From Deltaproteobacteria bacterium RBG_13_52_11 (GTDB lineage Bacteria; Desulfobacterota; B13-G15; RBG-16-54-18), in contig MGQF01000074.1 of NCBI GenBank assembly GCA_001797745.1, positions 2,530 through 21,426 of the forward strand: a DNA stretch of 18,897 bases. The letters are read 5' to 3'. Made by a program: the position numbers and the translations under genes. Under the pieces are notes generated by a model that was not told the DNA's origin, ran no database searches, and saw only the letters and a list, made by a program, of their open reading frames with translations. Shown piece by piece: positions 1 to 6,781 of the stretch (within the stretch, counting starts at the first letter, position 1; every line of letters starts with the position of its first letter).

Positions 1-153
1 ACCGTAGGACCTTTTCCAATAGATAGCATCGAAAATCCCCCGCGCCGCTGAAGGTGTAATGACAGGATAGCTGAAACGTTCAACTTTCATTTCAGGTCGA
101 GTGAAACAGGCAAAATCGCCCCATACCTCAAGACAATAAGTTTTACCTCGCAT
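1..153 (-). CDS. cas5: Cas5 (type I-C, Cas5c/d), N-terminal part only
   Basis: Translating the minus strand from the ATG at 153 gives 51 residues beginning MRGKTYCLEVWGDFACFTRP and continuing through a VITPSAARGIFDAIYW segment. The VWGDFACFTRPE and TPSAARG patterns are typical of the Cas5 N-terminal RAMP fold of type I-C systems. In those systems Cas5 often doubles as the pre-crRNA endonuclease, because Cas6 is absent. A strong ribosome site (AAAGGAGG) lies about 7 bases before the ATG and overlaps the cas3 stop codon, so cas3 and cas5 are one transcription unit read leftward. The frame stays open to the window edge. The catalytic residues and the rest of the operon (expected cas8c, cas7, cas4, cas1, cas2) lie outside. 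The subtype call rests on this N-terminus plus the cas3-cas5 order. Confidence 0.85.
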   Translation of the reverse strand, partial: MRGKTYCLEVWGDFACFTRPEMKVERFSYPVITPSAARGIFDAIYWKRSYG

Positions 154-167
154 AACTGTTCCTCCTT

Positions 168-2474
168 TCATCCAATCCAAATATTGAGCGAACCTGATGG
201 TAGCAGCCCCAACACTGGATGATAATCTTCTTTTCTGATATAAATAAACCAATCATTTTGTTCCTTATCCTTTCGCCCAGCAATCTTCACAGTAATGAGT
301 GAATCCCAAATAGTGTCATCATGTTTAGGTCGATAAACACTGACAGCTAGTGGACGGGCGCGCCTGATCCATTCAGAGGTTAGTCCAATTGTATTCCCCT
401 CATCGCATAGCTTGTTAAATTCTTCGATGAGCGGCTGGTATGGTACGAGGACGTTGATGGCATCTTGTTTAATTAATCGATATTCTTTCGCTATGTCGGG
501 AAAACTGCCAGCCATGACATAATCCAATAGTCTTTGAGTTCTATCCATCGCTTCCGGCTTACTGATATCGTAAAGTTCGTGATAATAAGCCGTTATAAAA
601 TCCGGATTATCAAGGCACATTTTATCTTCCCCATGTCGCCTGAACAGCATCTTTGTAACCTGCGCTGCCTGCCCGTAACTGGGATCGGGAAATTCGTTTT
701 CATTGTTTTTAATCAACGGCTGGAATACATGAGTTTGACCGAGCTGAACTTGCCGACCTTCACGGTTGCATCTGCCCGCCGCCTGAATAATAGCTTCAAG
801 GGGCGCATATGCACGATAAACTACCGGAAAATCAACATCCACACCTGCCTCGACACATTGGGTGGCTATGAGTCGCACTGGCTGTTTGTCAAGAAGCCGC
901 TTACCTACCGTTTCTAAAACAAGCTTACGATGAGCAGGGCAAAGGTTTGTGGAAAGATGAGACGCTTCCACGCCGATTTTATCCCAAACTATCCTGGCAT
1001 GGCGCTTAATGTTTACAATGCATAGCACCTGAAAATGTTTCTTCAACTGATCAGCCAGTTCATCCCAGTTTGTACTTTTGTCCGGGTTATCCCATGAAAC
1101 ATGTACACGTTTCATATTGGTAAAAAGGTTTTGTGGCTCAGAAACAATTCTGTGTGGCTGCCAGCCGGTTGCACAATGCGACATAACGTTTTCATGCAGA
1201 TGTTCAAATGCAGGCTGAGTAGCTGTGGAGAATACCACACTTGAACCATAGTTGTGCGCAAGGTGTGATAATGCTGCAAGAGATGGCACTGCAAGATTTG
1301 TAGGCAGAGTCTGTACTTCATCAAACAAAATTACTGACCGCGTTAGACGGTGAAGTTTTCTGCAAGCCGAGGAGCGGTTGGAAAAAAGTGATTCAAGCAT
1401 CTGGACGCTCGTGGTAACAATTAGAGGAGCATCCCAATTCTCAGCAAGCAGCCGTCTTTGCCTTTCAGCAGCCTCTTGTTCACCAGATTTGCCCTCGCTA
1501 TCAGATTTAGCCTTTTCTACCCCGATTTCCGCAAGCGAATGGTGTTCTAAAACATAGTGTCGTCCAAAGTGAGCTTCGAAAATCCCTCGGTAAATAGATG
1601 CAGTTTGTTCAATGATTGAAAGGTAGGGGAGGACTATTACCACTCTTCTCAATTTCTTCTCTATGGCATGTTTTAGAGCGAACGCTAACATCGCCAATGT
1701 CTTGCCGCTGCCGGTTGGAGCGGTAAGGGTGAACAAGCCTGTTGCCGAATCTGCTGTTTTTAGACATTTGTCAAGTAATGTTGTGCGTATCTCTGCCACC
1801 TTCGGCGCGGCCTGTGTCTTGGCTTGCACTTCCTTTATATGATCAAGCAGTATCTCCAACGCTCGTTCTTCTTGTAATTCCGGTCCACGCTGCCGATATT
1901 GTTTTCCTTCTGTTATGCTGTTGAAATGTGCTTCAGTATCCAAAAAATCTGCATCAACAAGGGCAGAAAATATCATGCGGACGTCAAGCATTGAACTTAC
2001 AGTACTTTTTAGTTCATTGCTTAACAATGCCTGGACAATTTTTGGTTCTATCCCGTCAGAAGTCAGTCGAGATTTTAAAACATCGAGATTGTCTTCGCTT
2101 AATCGGAGTTGTAGCGGATGATTTGTTGTAAGTTGTGTTGGGTCGAGAGCCTTCAGGTGGTTTTTATTGAGATATTGCAGTCCAATATGATGTCCTTCAA
2201 TAGCCAGCGAAGCAGCTATGGCTTTAAATTCAAAGAGTGCCAGCCAAGCACCTAGCGACCAATGATCTATTTTTTGTGCTTCACCTTTGAGCCTATCCTG
2301 AAACAAATCGCCATATTTGCCGAAATCGTGTAGCAAGCCTGCTAAACTTGCTTCACCCGCTATGTGAGAATTTGTGAGAAATTCGCGTATTATTGCATCG
2401 ACCGATGACAGATGATCTTTAAGATCATGTTTCTTACCGACTTTGTTAGCGCTATGCGCATAATATTTTGTCAT
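168..2474 (-). CDS. cas3: CRISPR-associated helicase-nuclease Cas3 (type I)
   Basis: This 768-residue protein has the normal length and domain order of a single-chain Cas3. An N-terminal HD nuclease comes first, with YYAHS at 4-8, the HDFGK metal motif at 49-53 and a further GHH at 94-96. A superfamily 2 helicase follows: Walker A APTGSGKT at 252-259, DEVQ box at 385-388, STAT motif III at 416-419, and motif VI QAAGRCNREGR at 564-574. After Cascade binds a target, Cas3 is recruited, unwinds the DNA and degrades it. All key motifs are present, so the gene appears intact. It starts two bases after the stop codon of a truncated second cas3 and has no strong ribosome site of its own, so translation may be coupled to that fragment. 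The stop codon overlaps the ribosome site of cas5. Its base composition is more AT-rich than the fragment upstream. Confidence 0.95.
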   Translation of the reverse strand: MTKYYAHSANKVGKKHDLKDHLSSVDAIIREFLTNSHIAGEASLAGLLHDFGKYGDLFQDRLKGEAQKIDHWSLGAWLALFEFKAIAASLAIEGHHIGLQYLNKNHLKALDPTQLTTNHPLQLRLSEDNLDVLKSRLTSDGIEPKIVQALLSNELKSTVSSMLDVRMIFSALVDADFLDTEAHFNSITEGKQYRQRGPELQEERALEILLDHIKEVQAKTQAAPKVAEIRTTLLDKCLKTADSATGLFTLTAPTGSGKTLAMLAFALKHAIEKKLRRVVIVLPYLSIIEQTASIYRGIFEAHFGRHYVLEHHSLAEIGVEKAKSDSEGKSGEQEAAERQRRLLAENWDAPLIVTTSVQMLESLFSNRSSACRKLHRLTRSVILFDEVQTLPTNLAVPSLAALSHLAHNYGSSVVFSTATQPAFEHLHENVMSHCATGWQPHRIVSEPQNLFTNMKRVHVSWDNPDKSTNWDELADQLKKHFQVLCIVNIKRHARIVWDKIGVEASHLSTNLCPAHRKLVLETVGKRLLDKQPVRLIATQCVEAGVDVDFPVVYRAYAPLEAIIQAAGRCNREGRQVQLGQTHVFQPLIKNNENEFPDPSYGQAAQVTKMLFRRHGEDKMCLDNPDFITAYYHELYDISKPEAMDRTQRLLDYVMAGSFPDIAKEYRLIKQDAINVLVPYQPLIEEFNKLCDEGNTIGLTSEWIRRARPLAVSVYRPKHDDTIWDSLITVKIAGRKDKEQNDWFIYIRKEDYHPVLGLLPSGSLNIWIG

Positions 2475-2476
2475 CT

Positions 2477-2650
2477 TTAATACTTACCTAGATCATGCCA
2501 TAACACTGCCAAATACCCCCACTCCCCTGCGCCGAAGGCGTCGGCGAAGGTCCGGGCCATTTCTGCGACGTTCTTTAGGTGTTCTTCTAGGGATTGCCAA
2601 TCTTCGGGTGGCTTACCATCTAGGGAATGGGCATAGTATTCGTCTTTCAT
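2477..2650 (-). pseudogene. N-terminal relic of a second, divergent cas3 (HD domain only)
   Basis: The minus strand encodes 57 residues from an ATG at 2650 (or 64 from a GTG at 2671). They begin MKDEYYAHSLDGKPPEDWQS and end ...LWHDLGKY followed by a stop. This matches the first ~57 residues of a standard Cas3: YYAHS box, EEHLKNVAEMA helix, WHDLGKY HD motif. A real Cas3 would continue for about 700 residues. It is not a duplicate of the intact neighbour: that protein has a different sequence between YYAHS and HDFGKY. The fragment is GC-rich, with codons such as gcg, ggc and gcc, while the cas3 beside it is AT-richer. I infer that an older cas3 was cut here when the present cas operon arrived. 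The short peptide may still be translated and help cas3 translation initiate. Confidence 0.8.
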
Positions 2651-2696
2651 GTCGGAATATCCCCAACTCACGAATCAATGCCAGTTCTGTGTTGGT

Positions 2697-2712
2697 AACG
2701 GTGATAACCGTT
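2697..2712. promoter_or_regulatory. Inverted repeat upstream of the cas genes, possible operator
   Basis: AACGGT and ACCGTT form perfect 6-base arms around a GATA spacer, about 50 bases upstream of the cas3 relic in the 266-base gap between the cas genes and the DUF4846 gene. It could bind a regulator of the leftward cas transcript. I could not identify a convincing -35/-10 pair next to it, and the rest of this gap (2672-2937) shows no recognisable gene. Confidence 0.3.
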
Positions 2713-2937
2713 CCAGAACGGAGGGTGTATATAATTTTCTTTACATACTTTCTACACCTAAACGGGAATCAATACAATACAAAAATTTCACAAACTCTAT
2801 GGTGGGAAAAAGGGAGAATAGATGGGATAACATCTTCATTTGTCGCTCATAATTGTTTTGACGGTCATCTCAAGTTGAGCAGAACCGTGGGACAGGTCAA
2901 ATTCTTTTTCAATATCTGCTTCTTCAGCTATCCTGTA

Positions 2938-3792
2938 TCAGTTTGAATCGAAGTACTTCAGGTCTGTGCGTTTGAATGTCCACTCGGGGGTTTGAAGGGT
3001 TAGGCCGAAGTCGAGTTCGTACCACGGTGATAGCTTGGTATCGTCCGGGTTTTTTAGGACGTGGATATCCTGGGCCGGCATATAGCTCTGGGCAAGGAGA
3101 AACACCTTCTTGCCGGTCGATTTATTCTCAGCCATATCCACGACGATGATGGCGTGGCCGGGGAATCCTCCCTGGATGAATATATCCCCGATTCTCACCT
3201 CATGAGTATCCTTTCTTGATTTCATCTCTTTGCTCAGAGACGAACTGCCTGCATAGGCGAAAACAGTGGCAAGGTATCGTCTGAAATTCTCGTAGGAAGT
3301 GTCTTCAACAGCCCGTTTTCCCCACCTGACACGATTATTGTTTACCTTCGGGCGGTACCCTGATGCCCAGTACAGGAATGAGGCTTCATCACCGCTGGTG
3401 AAATTGAAATGGATCGATGCATATCGGCCTTGAGCATACAGATACTCCGCGCGCAGCCTGATGACGGCATCGGCACACTGCTGGAGATTTTGTGTGCCCG
3501 TATTGATATCGACGACGGCGAAGTGCGCATCCTGATTAACCTTCTTTTTGCCATTGTAGAGATAGACGGGAGTGCCCGTCCTCTTGAGGGGGAGATGACG
3601 GAGCCAGTGCGGGAACGAGTTGGCTTCTACTGTTACTCTTTTGTATCCTGCCGGGGGAGGTATTGTGTCCGCGATGGCGGCTGCGGGTTTTCGATCCCCG
3701 AGCCATGGATAAAGACTCTGCTGCGCGTGTGAAGCCGCAGCAATGAGGCCCAGCAAAAAGATCACAAGTACCAATGGTGCTATTGCTTTCAT
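2938..3792 (-). CDS. DUF4846 family exported protein
   Basis: The protein has 284 residues. Residues 1-23 form a signal peptide (MK, a hydrophobic stretch, then SHAQQ). The rest carries blocks I associate with the DUF4846 family: a pair of residues around SFPHWLRHLPLK, the QQCADAVIRLRAEYLYAQ block in the middle, GDIFIQGGFPGHAIIVVDMA near residues 200-220, and LAQSYMPAQDIHVLKNP near 240. The biochemical role of the family is unknown. The conserved Cys, His and acidic residues hint at an enzyme working outside the cytoplasm. It reads leftward like the cas genes but is separated from them by 145 bases from its stop to 2792 and more to the relic, so it is probably an independent unit. There is no strong ribosome site before the ATG at 3792. 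The length is about normal for the family and nothing looks broken. Confidence 0.75.
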   Translation of the reverse strand: MKAIAPLVLVIFLLGLIAAASHAQQSLYPWLGDRKPAAAIADTIPPPAGYKRVTVEANSFPHWLRHLPLKRTGTPVYLYNGKKKVNQDAHFAVVDINTGTQNLQQCADAVIRLRAEYLYAQGRYASIHFNFTSGDEASFLYWASGYRPKVNNNRVRWGKRAVEDTSYENFRRYLATVFAYAGSSSLSKEMKSRKDTHEVRIGDIFIQGGFPGHAIIVVDMAENKSTGKKVFLLAQSYMPAQDIHVLKNPDDTKLSPWYELDFGLTLQTPEWTFKRTDLKYFDSN

Positions 3793-3892
3793 CCGTGCAT
3801 CTTTAAAAGCATAACCCTCGGTTATAGGTAAAGTATAGGAGCGTTATCTACTGTTCCTGAGTATCCAATGCCGTGCTGATGACAACAGGCAA

Positions 3893-4450
3893 TTATATGG
3901 TGCTGAGGCCCATGGCCTGGGCGTTCGGACACGCATTCTTCGCCCTGCAGTGAACACAGGCTGTTTTGGGGAAGATCACAAAGATGCGAAACACCAGCAA
4001 TCCTAAAACGGCAAGGAATATGGCCAGCAACACCCAAGAGAAGTTTATAATAAGCGCGGGGATCATCGCGATGAGGGGGATGATGAGGGCAGCCATATAC
4101 ACGTTGTTATGGCAGAACAGGCCCGTGCCGCGTTTGGCAAAGTCTTTCAGGTTGCCCTCTTTGGCGATTCTGCTTGAGATCACGTTCAATCCCGACACGC
4201 AGCACGCGCCCTTCATCCGGTAATAGACGCAGGCGGGACAGACTGTAAGCGGCATGATCACGTACATCTGCACGAAGGCAAATGCGAGATAGAGCAGTCC
4301 GATGGTGAAGCCTGCCCACGAAAGCTTGTACCCGAGGGCTATTCCGAAGCTGCCGAGCAGGTAATGGAGCATTGTGATGCCGTTGTACGTAAAGATACTC
4401 GATATGGGATATCTCGTGTAGAGCTGAGTTCTTTGCGTCTCTTTCGCCAT
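3893..4450 (-). CDS. Small membrane protein with two repeated Cys clusters
   Basis: The protein has 185 residues and I do not recognise a named family. Two hydrophobic hairpins (about 25-65 and 116-160) are each followed by a Cys cluster. The first is C71, C74, C83, C84 (CPACVYYRMKGACC). The second is C165, C168, C174 (ACVHCRAKNACP). Both are preceded by a similar V-I-x-P-x-T stretch and contain R-x-K-x-A-C, so the protein seems to have arisen by internal duplication. The spacing resembles metal or iron-sulfur sites. A lone C113 lies in LFCHNN between the halves. The start is supported by GAGGTG six bases before the ATG at 4450. A role in metal binding or electron transfer at the membrane is only a guess. 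The neighbours (exported DUF4846 protein, small exported protein) give no pathway. Confidence 0.7.
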   Translation of the reverse strand: MAKETQRTQLYTRYPISSIFTYNGITMLHYLLGSFGIALGYKLSWAGFTIGLLYLAFAFVQMYVIMPLTVCPACVYYRMKGACCVSGLNVISSRIAKEGNLKDFAKRGTGLFCHNNVYMAALIIPLIAMIPALIINFSWVLLAIFLAVLGLLVFRIFVIFPKTACVHCRAKNACPNAQAMGLSTI

Positions 4451-4477
4451 TTTTTCACCTCATACGATTTTTGTCTA

Positions 4478-4508
4478 TTCTACTGTATAGAAAAAACTCT
4501 ATCGTCAA
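4478..4508 (-). promoter_or_regulatory. Possible promoter with dyads ahead of the Cys-cluster membrane protein
   Basis: On the minus strand TTGACG (4508-4503) is followed 20 bases later by TAGAAT (4482-4477). Two small dyads lie here: ATAGA/TCTAT inside the spacer, and TTCTA/TAGAA at 4478-4492. A stretched spacer with a dyad inside is the pattern of MerR-controlled promoters, but no merR gene is present. This is a weak call based on short motifs. Confidence 0.25.
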
Positions 4509-4604
4509 GAACGGGTAAAGGGGACGCAGGTCCGTTAGTTCCGTGATTTTTCAGTCCACGCACCTGCTCAGGCATTTCATTGTTTTTCGGCAGCCTCTCC
4601 CTGT

Positions 4605-4934
4605 TTATCTGCACAACTTTATTCTTAATGTATCATCGTATGATCCTGGACGAATTGATTCCCAGTCCGTATCCTCGAACAAAAGGAAATCGGCTTCCCG
4701 AATCATTCTTGTTGCACAGTCGATTTCGATAAACCAAAAGACATCCGATGAGCAGTCGTCTTGACACAAAACAAAGCTAACGATATCTCCTGAATACTGC
4801 GCCTCAGAAGGATCGTAGTAATAATTCCTGCCCTCCCAACTATAAAGATATATGCACTCCCCGGCCTGTGAAATTTCAAGAAACGTAAAAGAATATAGCA
4901 TAACCACTAAAATTACCAATAAAATCTTTTTCAT
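4605..4934 (-). CDS. Small exported protein, surface-adhesin E-like
   Basis: The protein has 109 residues. A clear signal peptide occupies residues 1-24 (MKK, hydrophobic core, ISQAG with cleavage after A24). The mature part has a tyrosine-rich strand (GRNYYYDPSEAQYSGD), a VFWFIEIDCATRMIRE segment and a C-terminal W-x-x-I-R-P-G-S block ending in a Cys. This order (yyD, EIDC, W..I.PGS, C) resembles the short surface-adhesin protein E family found in many Proteobacteria, whose cellular role is poorly known. Five Cys residues remain after cleavage, allowing disulfides. AGGAGG lies seven bases before the ATG and decides the start. The gene is alone, reading leftward, with a possible TATACT -10 element at 5004-4999 on the same strand. 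The family assignment is tentative; the exported nature is firm. Confidence 0.65.
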   Translation of the reverse strand: MKKILLVILVVMLYSFTFLEISQAGECIYLYSWEGRNYYYDPSEAQYSGDIVSFVLCQDDCSSDVFWFIEIDCATRMIREADFLLFEDTDWESIRPGSYDDTLRIKLCR

Positions 4935-5301
4935 GTTAATCCTCCTTACCTTGGGAAGGTGTCATCGTCACTCTGCATATGCAAATCACTCGATCATGAG
5001 TATATAGATTATCTTAAGATCTCATTATTTGTAAATTAAAAGATGGGCATAGATGGCCGAAAAGGGAGAAAAGAGCGACCTGAAAGTTAAAGTTGATAGA
5101 GATCTTTCGCACGATTTAATTGTACGCTATACTTGTAAAAATGTGGCAATATATATTTACGAGATAACTATAATAATGTATCAGAATCGTGATATCGTTA
5201 ATACTATGTTTATATTAATATCTTCTTTGCCAAAGTTTTTTTAATAAATCATTGTAATTTAATGATTTTTATATTTAAAAAATAAGATTGAAAAAATCCG
5301 C
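4935..5301. other. AT-rich intergenic stretch with no convincing gene
   Basis: This 367-base stretch separates the leftward genes from the MarR cluster. It is markedly AT-rich, especially 5100-5300. It holds short perfect palindromes (TGCATATGCA near 4974, ATCTTAAGAT near 5011). It also holds one open frame at 5053-5244 that begins MAEKGEKSDLKVKVDRDLSH and then dissolves into AT-driven residues without a ribosome site. It may be the decayed start of a lost gene. Confidence 0.5.
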
Positions 5302-5330
5302 TTGACAAAGGGGGATAATCGCCTTATTTT
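5302..5330 (+). promoter_or_regulatory. Sigma-70-type promoter of the MarR-DsrE-TusA-DsrMK-like cluster
   Basis: A consensus -35 TTGACA at 5302-5307 is followed by exactly 17 bases and a -10 TATTTT at 5325-5330. Transcription would start near 5337, only a few bases before the ATG at 5340. The transcript would therefore be leaderless or nearly so, which agrees with the absence of any ribosome site. Confidence 0.65.
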
Positions 5331-5345
5331 GTTCATAGTATGAAC
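5331..5345. promoter_or_regulatory. Perfect palindromic operator overlapping the MarR start codon
   Basis: GTTCATA and TATGAAC are perfect 7-base arms around a single G. The two positions outside the first mismatch (TT before, AA after) also pair. The palindrome spans the predicted transcription start and the ATG of the marR gene itself. A MarR dimer bound here would block RNA polymerase, the expected layout for autoregulation. Confidence 0.7.
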
Positions 5346-5819
5346 CAATTTGCAGCCCAGATCAATGAGGAGCTCCTCAGCTATCAGGCCCAGCGGTTAC
5401 AGGAGCTGATCGCAGAAATGATCCAGTGCTGCGAGGACAGGAAGCTCTTTGAAACCGCCAAGTTCGGGCTCCCCTATGCGGAGCTCAAGTGTCTCCTGTT
5501 GTTCGGTGGGGAACGATATCTGACAGTCAAGGGTATCGCCCAAAGGCTGGATGTGGCCAAGAGCCGCGTCACCAAGATCGTCAAGGGGCTTGTTACAAAA
5601 GGGTTGGTAAAGCAGATCGATGACCCCCATGACGCGCGGATAAAGCTGATCAGTGTGACGCCGGCAGGGGAGGAGAAGTCCCGGGAGATAGCGGCCTTTC
5701 AAAGAGGGCTTCATCGCCAGATTGTGTTGCACCTGTCAGCAGACGAGAGAAAGGGCATATTCTCATACCTCGAGTTGCTCAGGTCTGCCATGGAGGCTGT
5801 CAAGGAGCAATTGGTGTAA
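5340..5819 (+). CDS. MarR family transcriptional regulator
   Basis: The protein has 159 residues, typical of MarR proteins. A winged helix-turn-helix spans about 45-110: LTVKGIAQRLDVAKSRVTKIVKGLVTKGLV contains the recognition helix. The wing carries the D-x-R-x-K-x-I-x-V-T signature (DPHDARIKLISVT). Flanking helices would form the dimer interface. MarR proteins usually repress their own operon until a ligand or a Cys modification releases them. C30, C31 and C51 are candidate thiols, and given the sulfur-handling genes downstream a sulfane-sulfur or thiol signal is a reasonable inference, not shown. There is no ribosome site: the ATG lies inside a palindrome immediately after the promoter. It is followed 58 bases later by the DsrE-like gene. 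That gap contains a second AGGAGGAGG without a start codon after it. Confidence 0.92.
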   Translation: MNQFAAQINEELLSYQAQRLQELIAEMIQCCEDRKLFETAKFGLPYAELKCLLLFGGERYLTVKGIAQRLDVAKSRVTKIVKGLVTKGLVKQIDDPHDARIKLISVTPAGEEKSREIAAFQRGLHRQIVLHLSADERKGIFSYLELLRSAMEAVKEQLV

Positions 5820-5877
5820 GCCGTAACAGGAGGAGGCCATAAAAAAATAAGTGACACTTTAACTGAGGGAGGTTATC

Positions 5878-6444
5878 ATGAAAGAACAAGAGGGGAAAGA
5901 GAGGGGTCTCGAGAAGGAATTTGCTCAGCTCAAAAGACAGGTGGAGAGCATGCCTAAAGCGGCGCAGGAGAATAAGATTGTACTGATCTGCTTTAGCGGC
6001 GACCTGGACAAGGCGCTCGCTGCCTTCGTTATTGCAACCGGAGCAGCTGCCATGGGCATGGATGTGGTGATGTTCTTCACCTTCTGGGGGACGCCGCTGC
6101 TCAGAGACAAAGAGAAGAAGGTCGGCGGCAAGGATCTCATGGGGCGGATGTTCGGCGCCATGCTGCCCAAGGGGCTCAGCAAGGTGAAGCTTTCTCAGAT
6201 GAACATGGGGGGTATGGGGACGGCCATGATGAAAGCACTCATGAAAAAAAAGAACATTGCATCCCTTGAAGAGATGCTCCAATTAGCCGCTGAGATGGAT
6301 GTGAGGATCTTTATTTGCGAGATGTCCATGGACCTCATGGGATTCAAGCGAGAGGAGATGATCGACTACCCCAACCTGATCTTCTGCGGCGTCGCCAAGA
6401 TGCTTGAGGAGGCGCAGAGCAGCAAGGTACAGTTCTTTATATAG
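5878..6444 (+). CDS. DsrE/DsrF-like sulfur carrier protein (DsrE2/DsrE3 type)
   Basis: The protein has 188 residues. After a charged 30-residue lead, the core KIVLICFSGDLDKALAAFVIATGAAAMGMDVVMFFTFWG is the DsrE/DsrF-like fold, and the FICEMSMDLMGF segment around C147 is the signature of the larger DsrE2/DsrE3 members. C147 is the expected persulfide-carrying Cys; C38 and C170 are others. Such proteins pass sulfane sulfur to and from TusA in the cytoplasm, and the next gene is tusA, 28 bases downstream. GGGAGG six to seven bases before the ATG supports the start. A long Met-rich segment (about 106-124, QMNMGGMGTAMMKALM) is usual in this family. It is not the small DsrE of the DsrEFH hexamer. 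Confidence 0.88.
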   Translation: MKEQEGKERGLEKEFAQLKRQVESMPKAAQENKIVLICFSGDLDKALAAFVIATGAAAMGMDVVMFFTFWGTPLLRDKEKKVGGKDLMGRMFGAMLPKGLSKVKLSQMNMGGMGTAMMKALMKKKNIASLEEMLQLAAEMDVRIFICEMSMDLMGFKREEMIDYPNLIFCGVAKMLEEAQSSKVQFFI

Positions 6445-6472
6445 TATTGTGAGCGTTTAAAGGAGGTTTGAG

Positions 6473-6715
6473 ATGAGTGCGGATATCAAGGTCGACAAGG
6501 TCATGGATTTGAAGGGGATGCCGTGCCCCATGCCGGTGGTGAAGGTCAGCAAAGGGATCAAGGAGGTTGCGATCGGTCAGGTAATTGAGGCCCAGACGAC
6601 CGACCCCGGTTCTTTGGCCGATTTTCCCGCGTGGGCGAGGACGAGCGGCAACGAGATCCTGCAGACCGACCAGGAAGGGACAGTCATTAAGTTTTATATC
6701 AAGCGTAAAGTATAG
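6473..6715 (+). CDS. tusA: TusA family sulfur-transfer protein
   Basis: The protein has 80 residues, the usual TusA size. DLKGMPCPMPVVKVSKGIKE holds the defining Cys-Pro-x-Pro motif at C18-P21 at the start of the first helix. The remainder (GQVIEAQTTDPGSLADFPAWA) matches the beta-alpha-beta TusA fold with its conserved D-P-G-S. The Cys carries a persulfide and hands sulfur between partners such as DsrE, rhodanese and Hdr- or Dsr-type complexes. The start is set by AAAGGAGG about seven bases before the ATG. The downstream gene begins 66 bases later. In this position TusA probably shuttles sulfur between the DsrE-like protein and the DsrMK-like membrane complex. A tRNA-thiolation role is less likely because the neighbours are dissimilatory types. 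Confidence 0.93.
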   Translation: MSADIKVDKVMDLKGMPCPMPVVKVSKGIKEVAIGQVIEAQTTDPGSLADFPAWARTSGNEILQTDQEGTVIKFYIKRKV

Positions 6716-6781
6716 AGCCTGAATCAGGTGCCTCTGGAGAGGGACACCTTTCTTGTATTCATTCGCGCAAAGGAGGATTCG

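Noticed and set aside
534..917. Plus-strand open frame of 127 residues
   Set aside because: It lies wholly inside cas3 on the opposite strand and shows no family features.
2836..2937. Minus-strand frame ending AEEADIEKEFDLSHGSAQLE and about ten more residues
   Set aside because: It reads like protein but has a stop just upstream and no start codon near its beginning. Possibly the tail of a lost gene, too little to call.
1..4934. CRISPR array
   Set aside because: No series of regularly spaced direct repeats is visible near the cas genes; the array presumably lies beyond the left edge.
5053..5244. 63-codon frame starting MAEKGEKSDLKVKVDRD
   Set aside because: It has no ribosome site, and the second half is AT-driven sequence. 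At most a decayed gene start.
5828..5840. Strong ribosome site AGGAGGAGG after marR
   Set aside because: No start codon or frame follows; probably a leftover or chance sequence.
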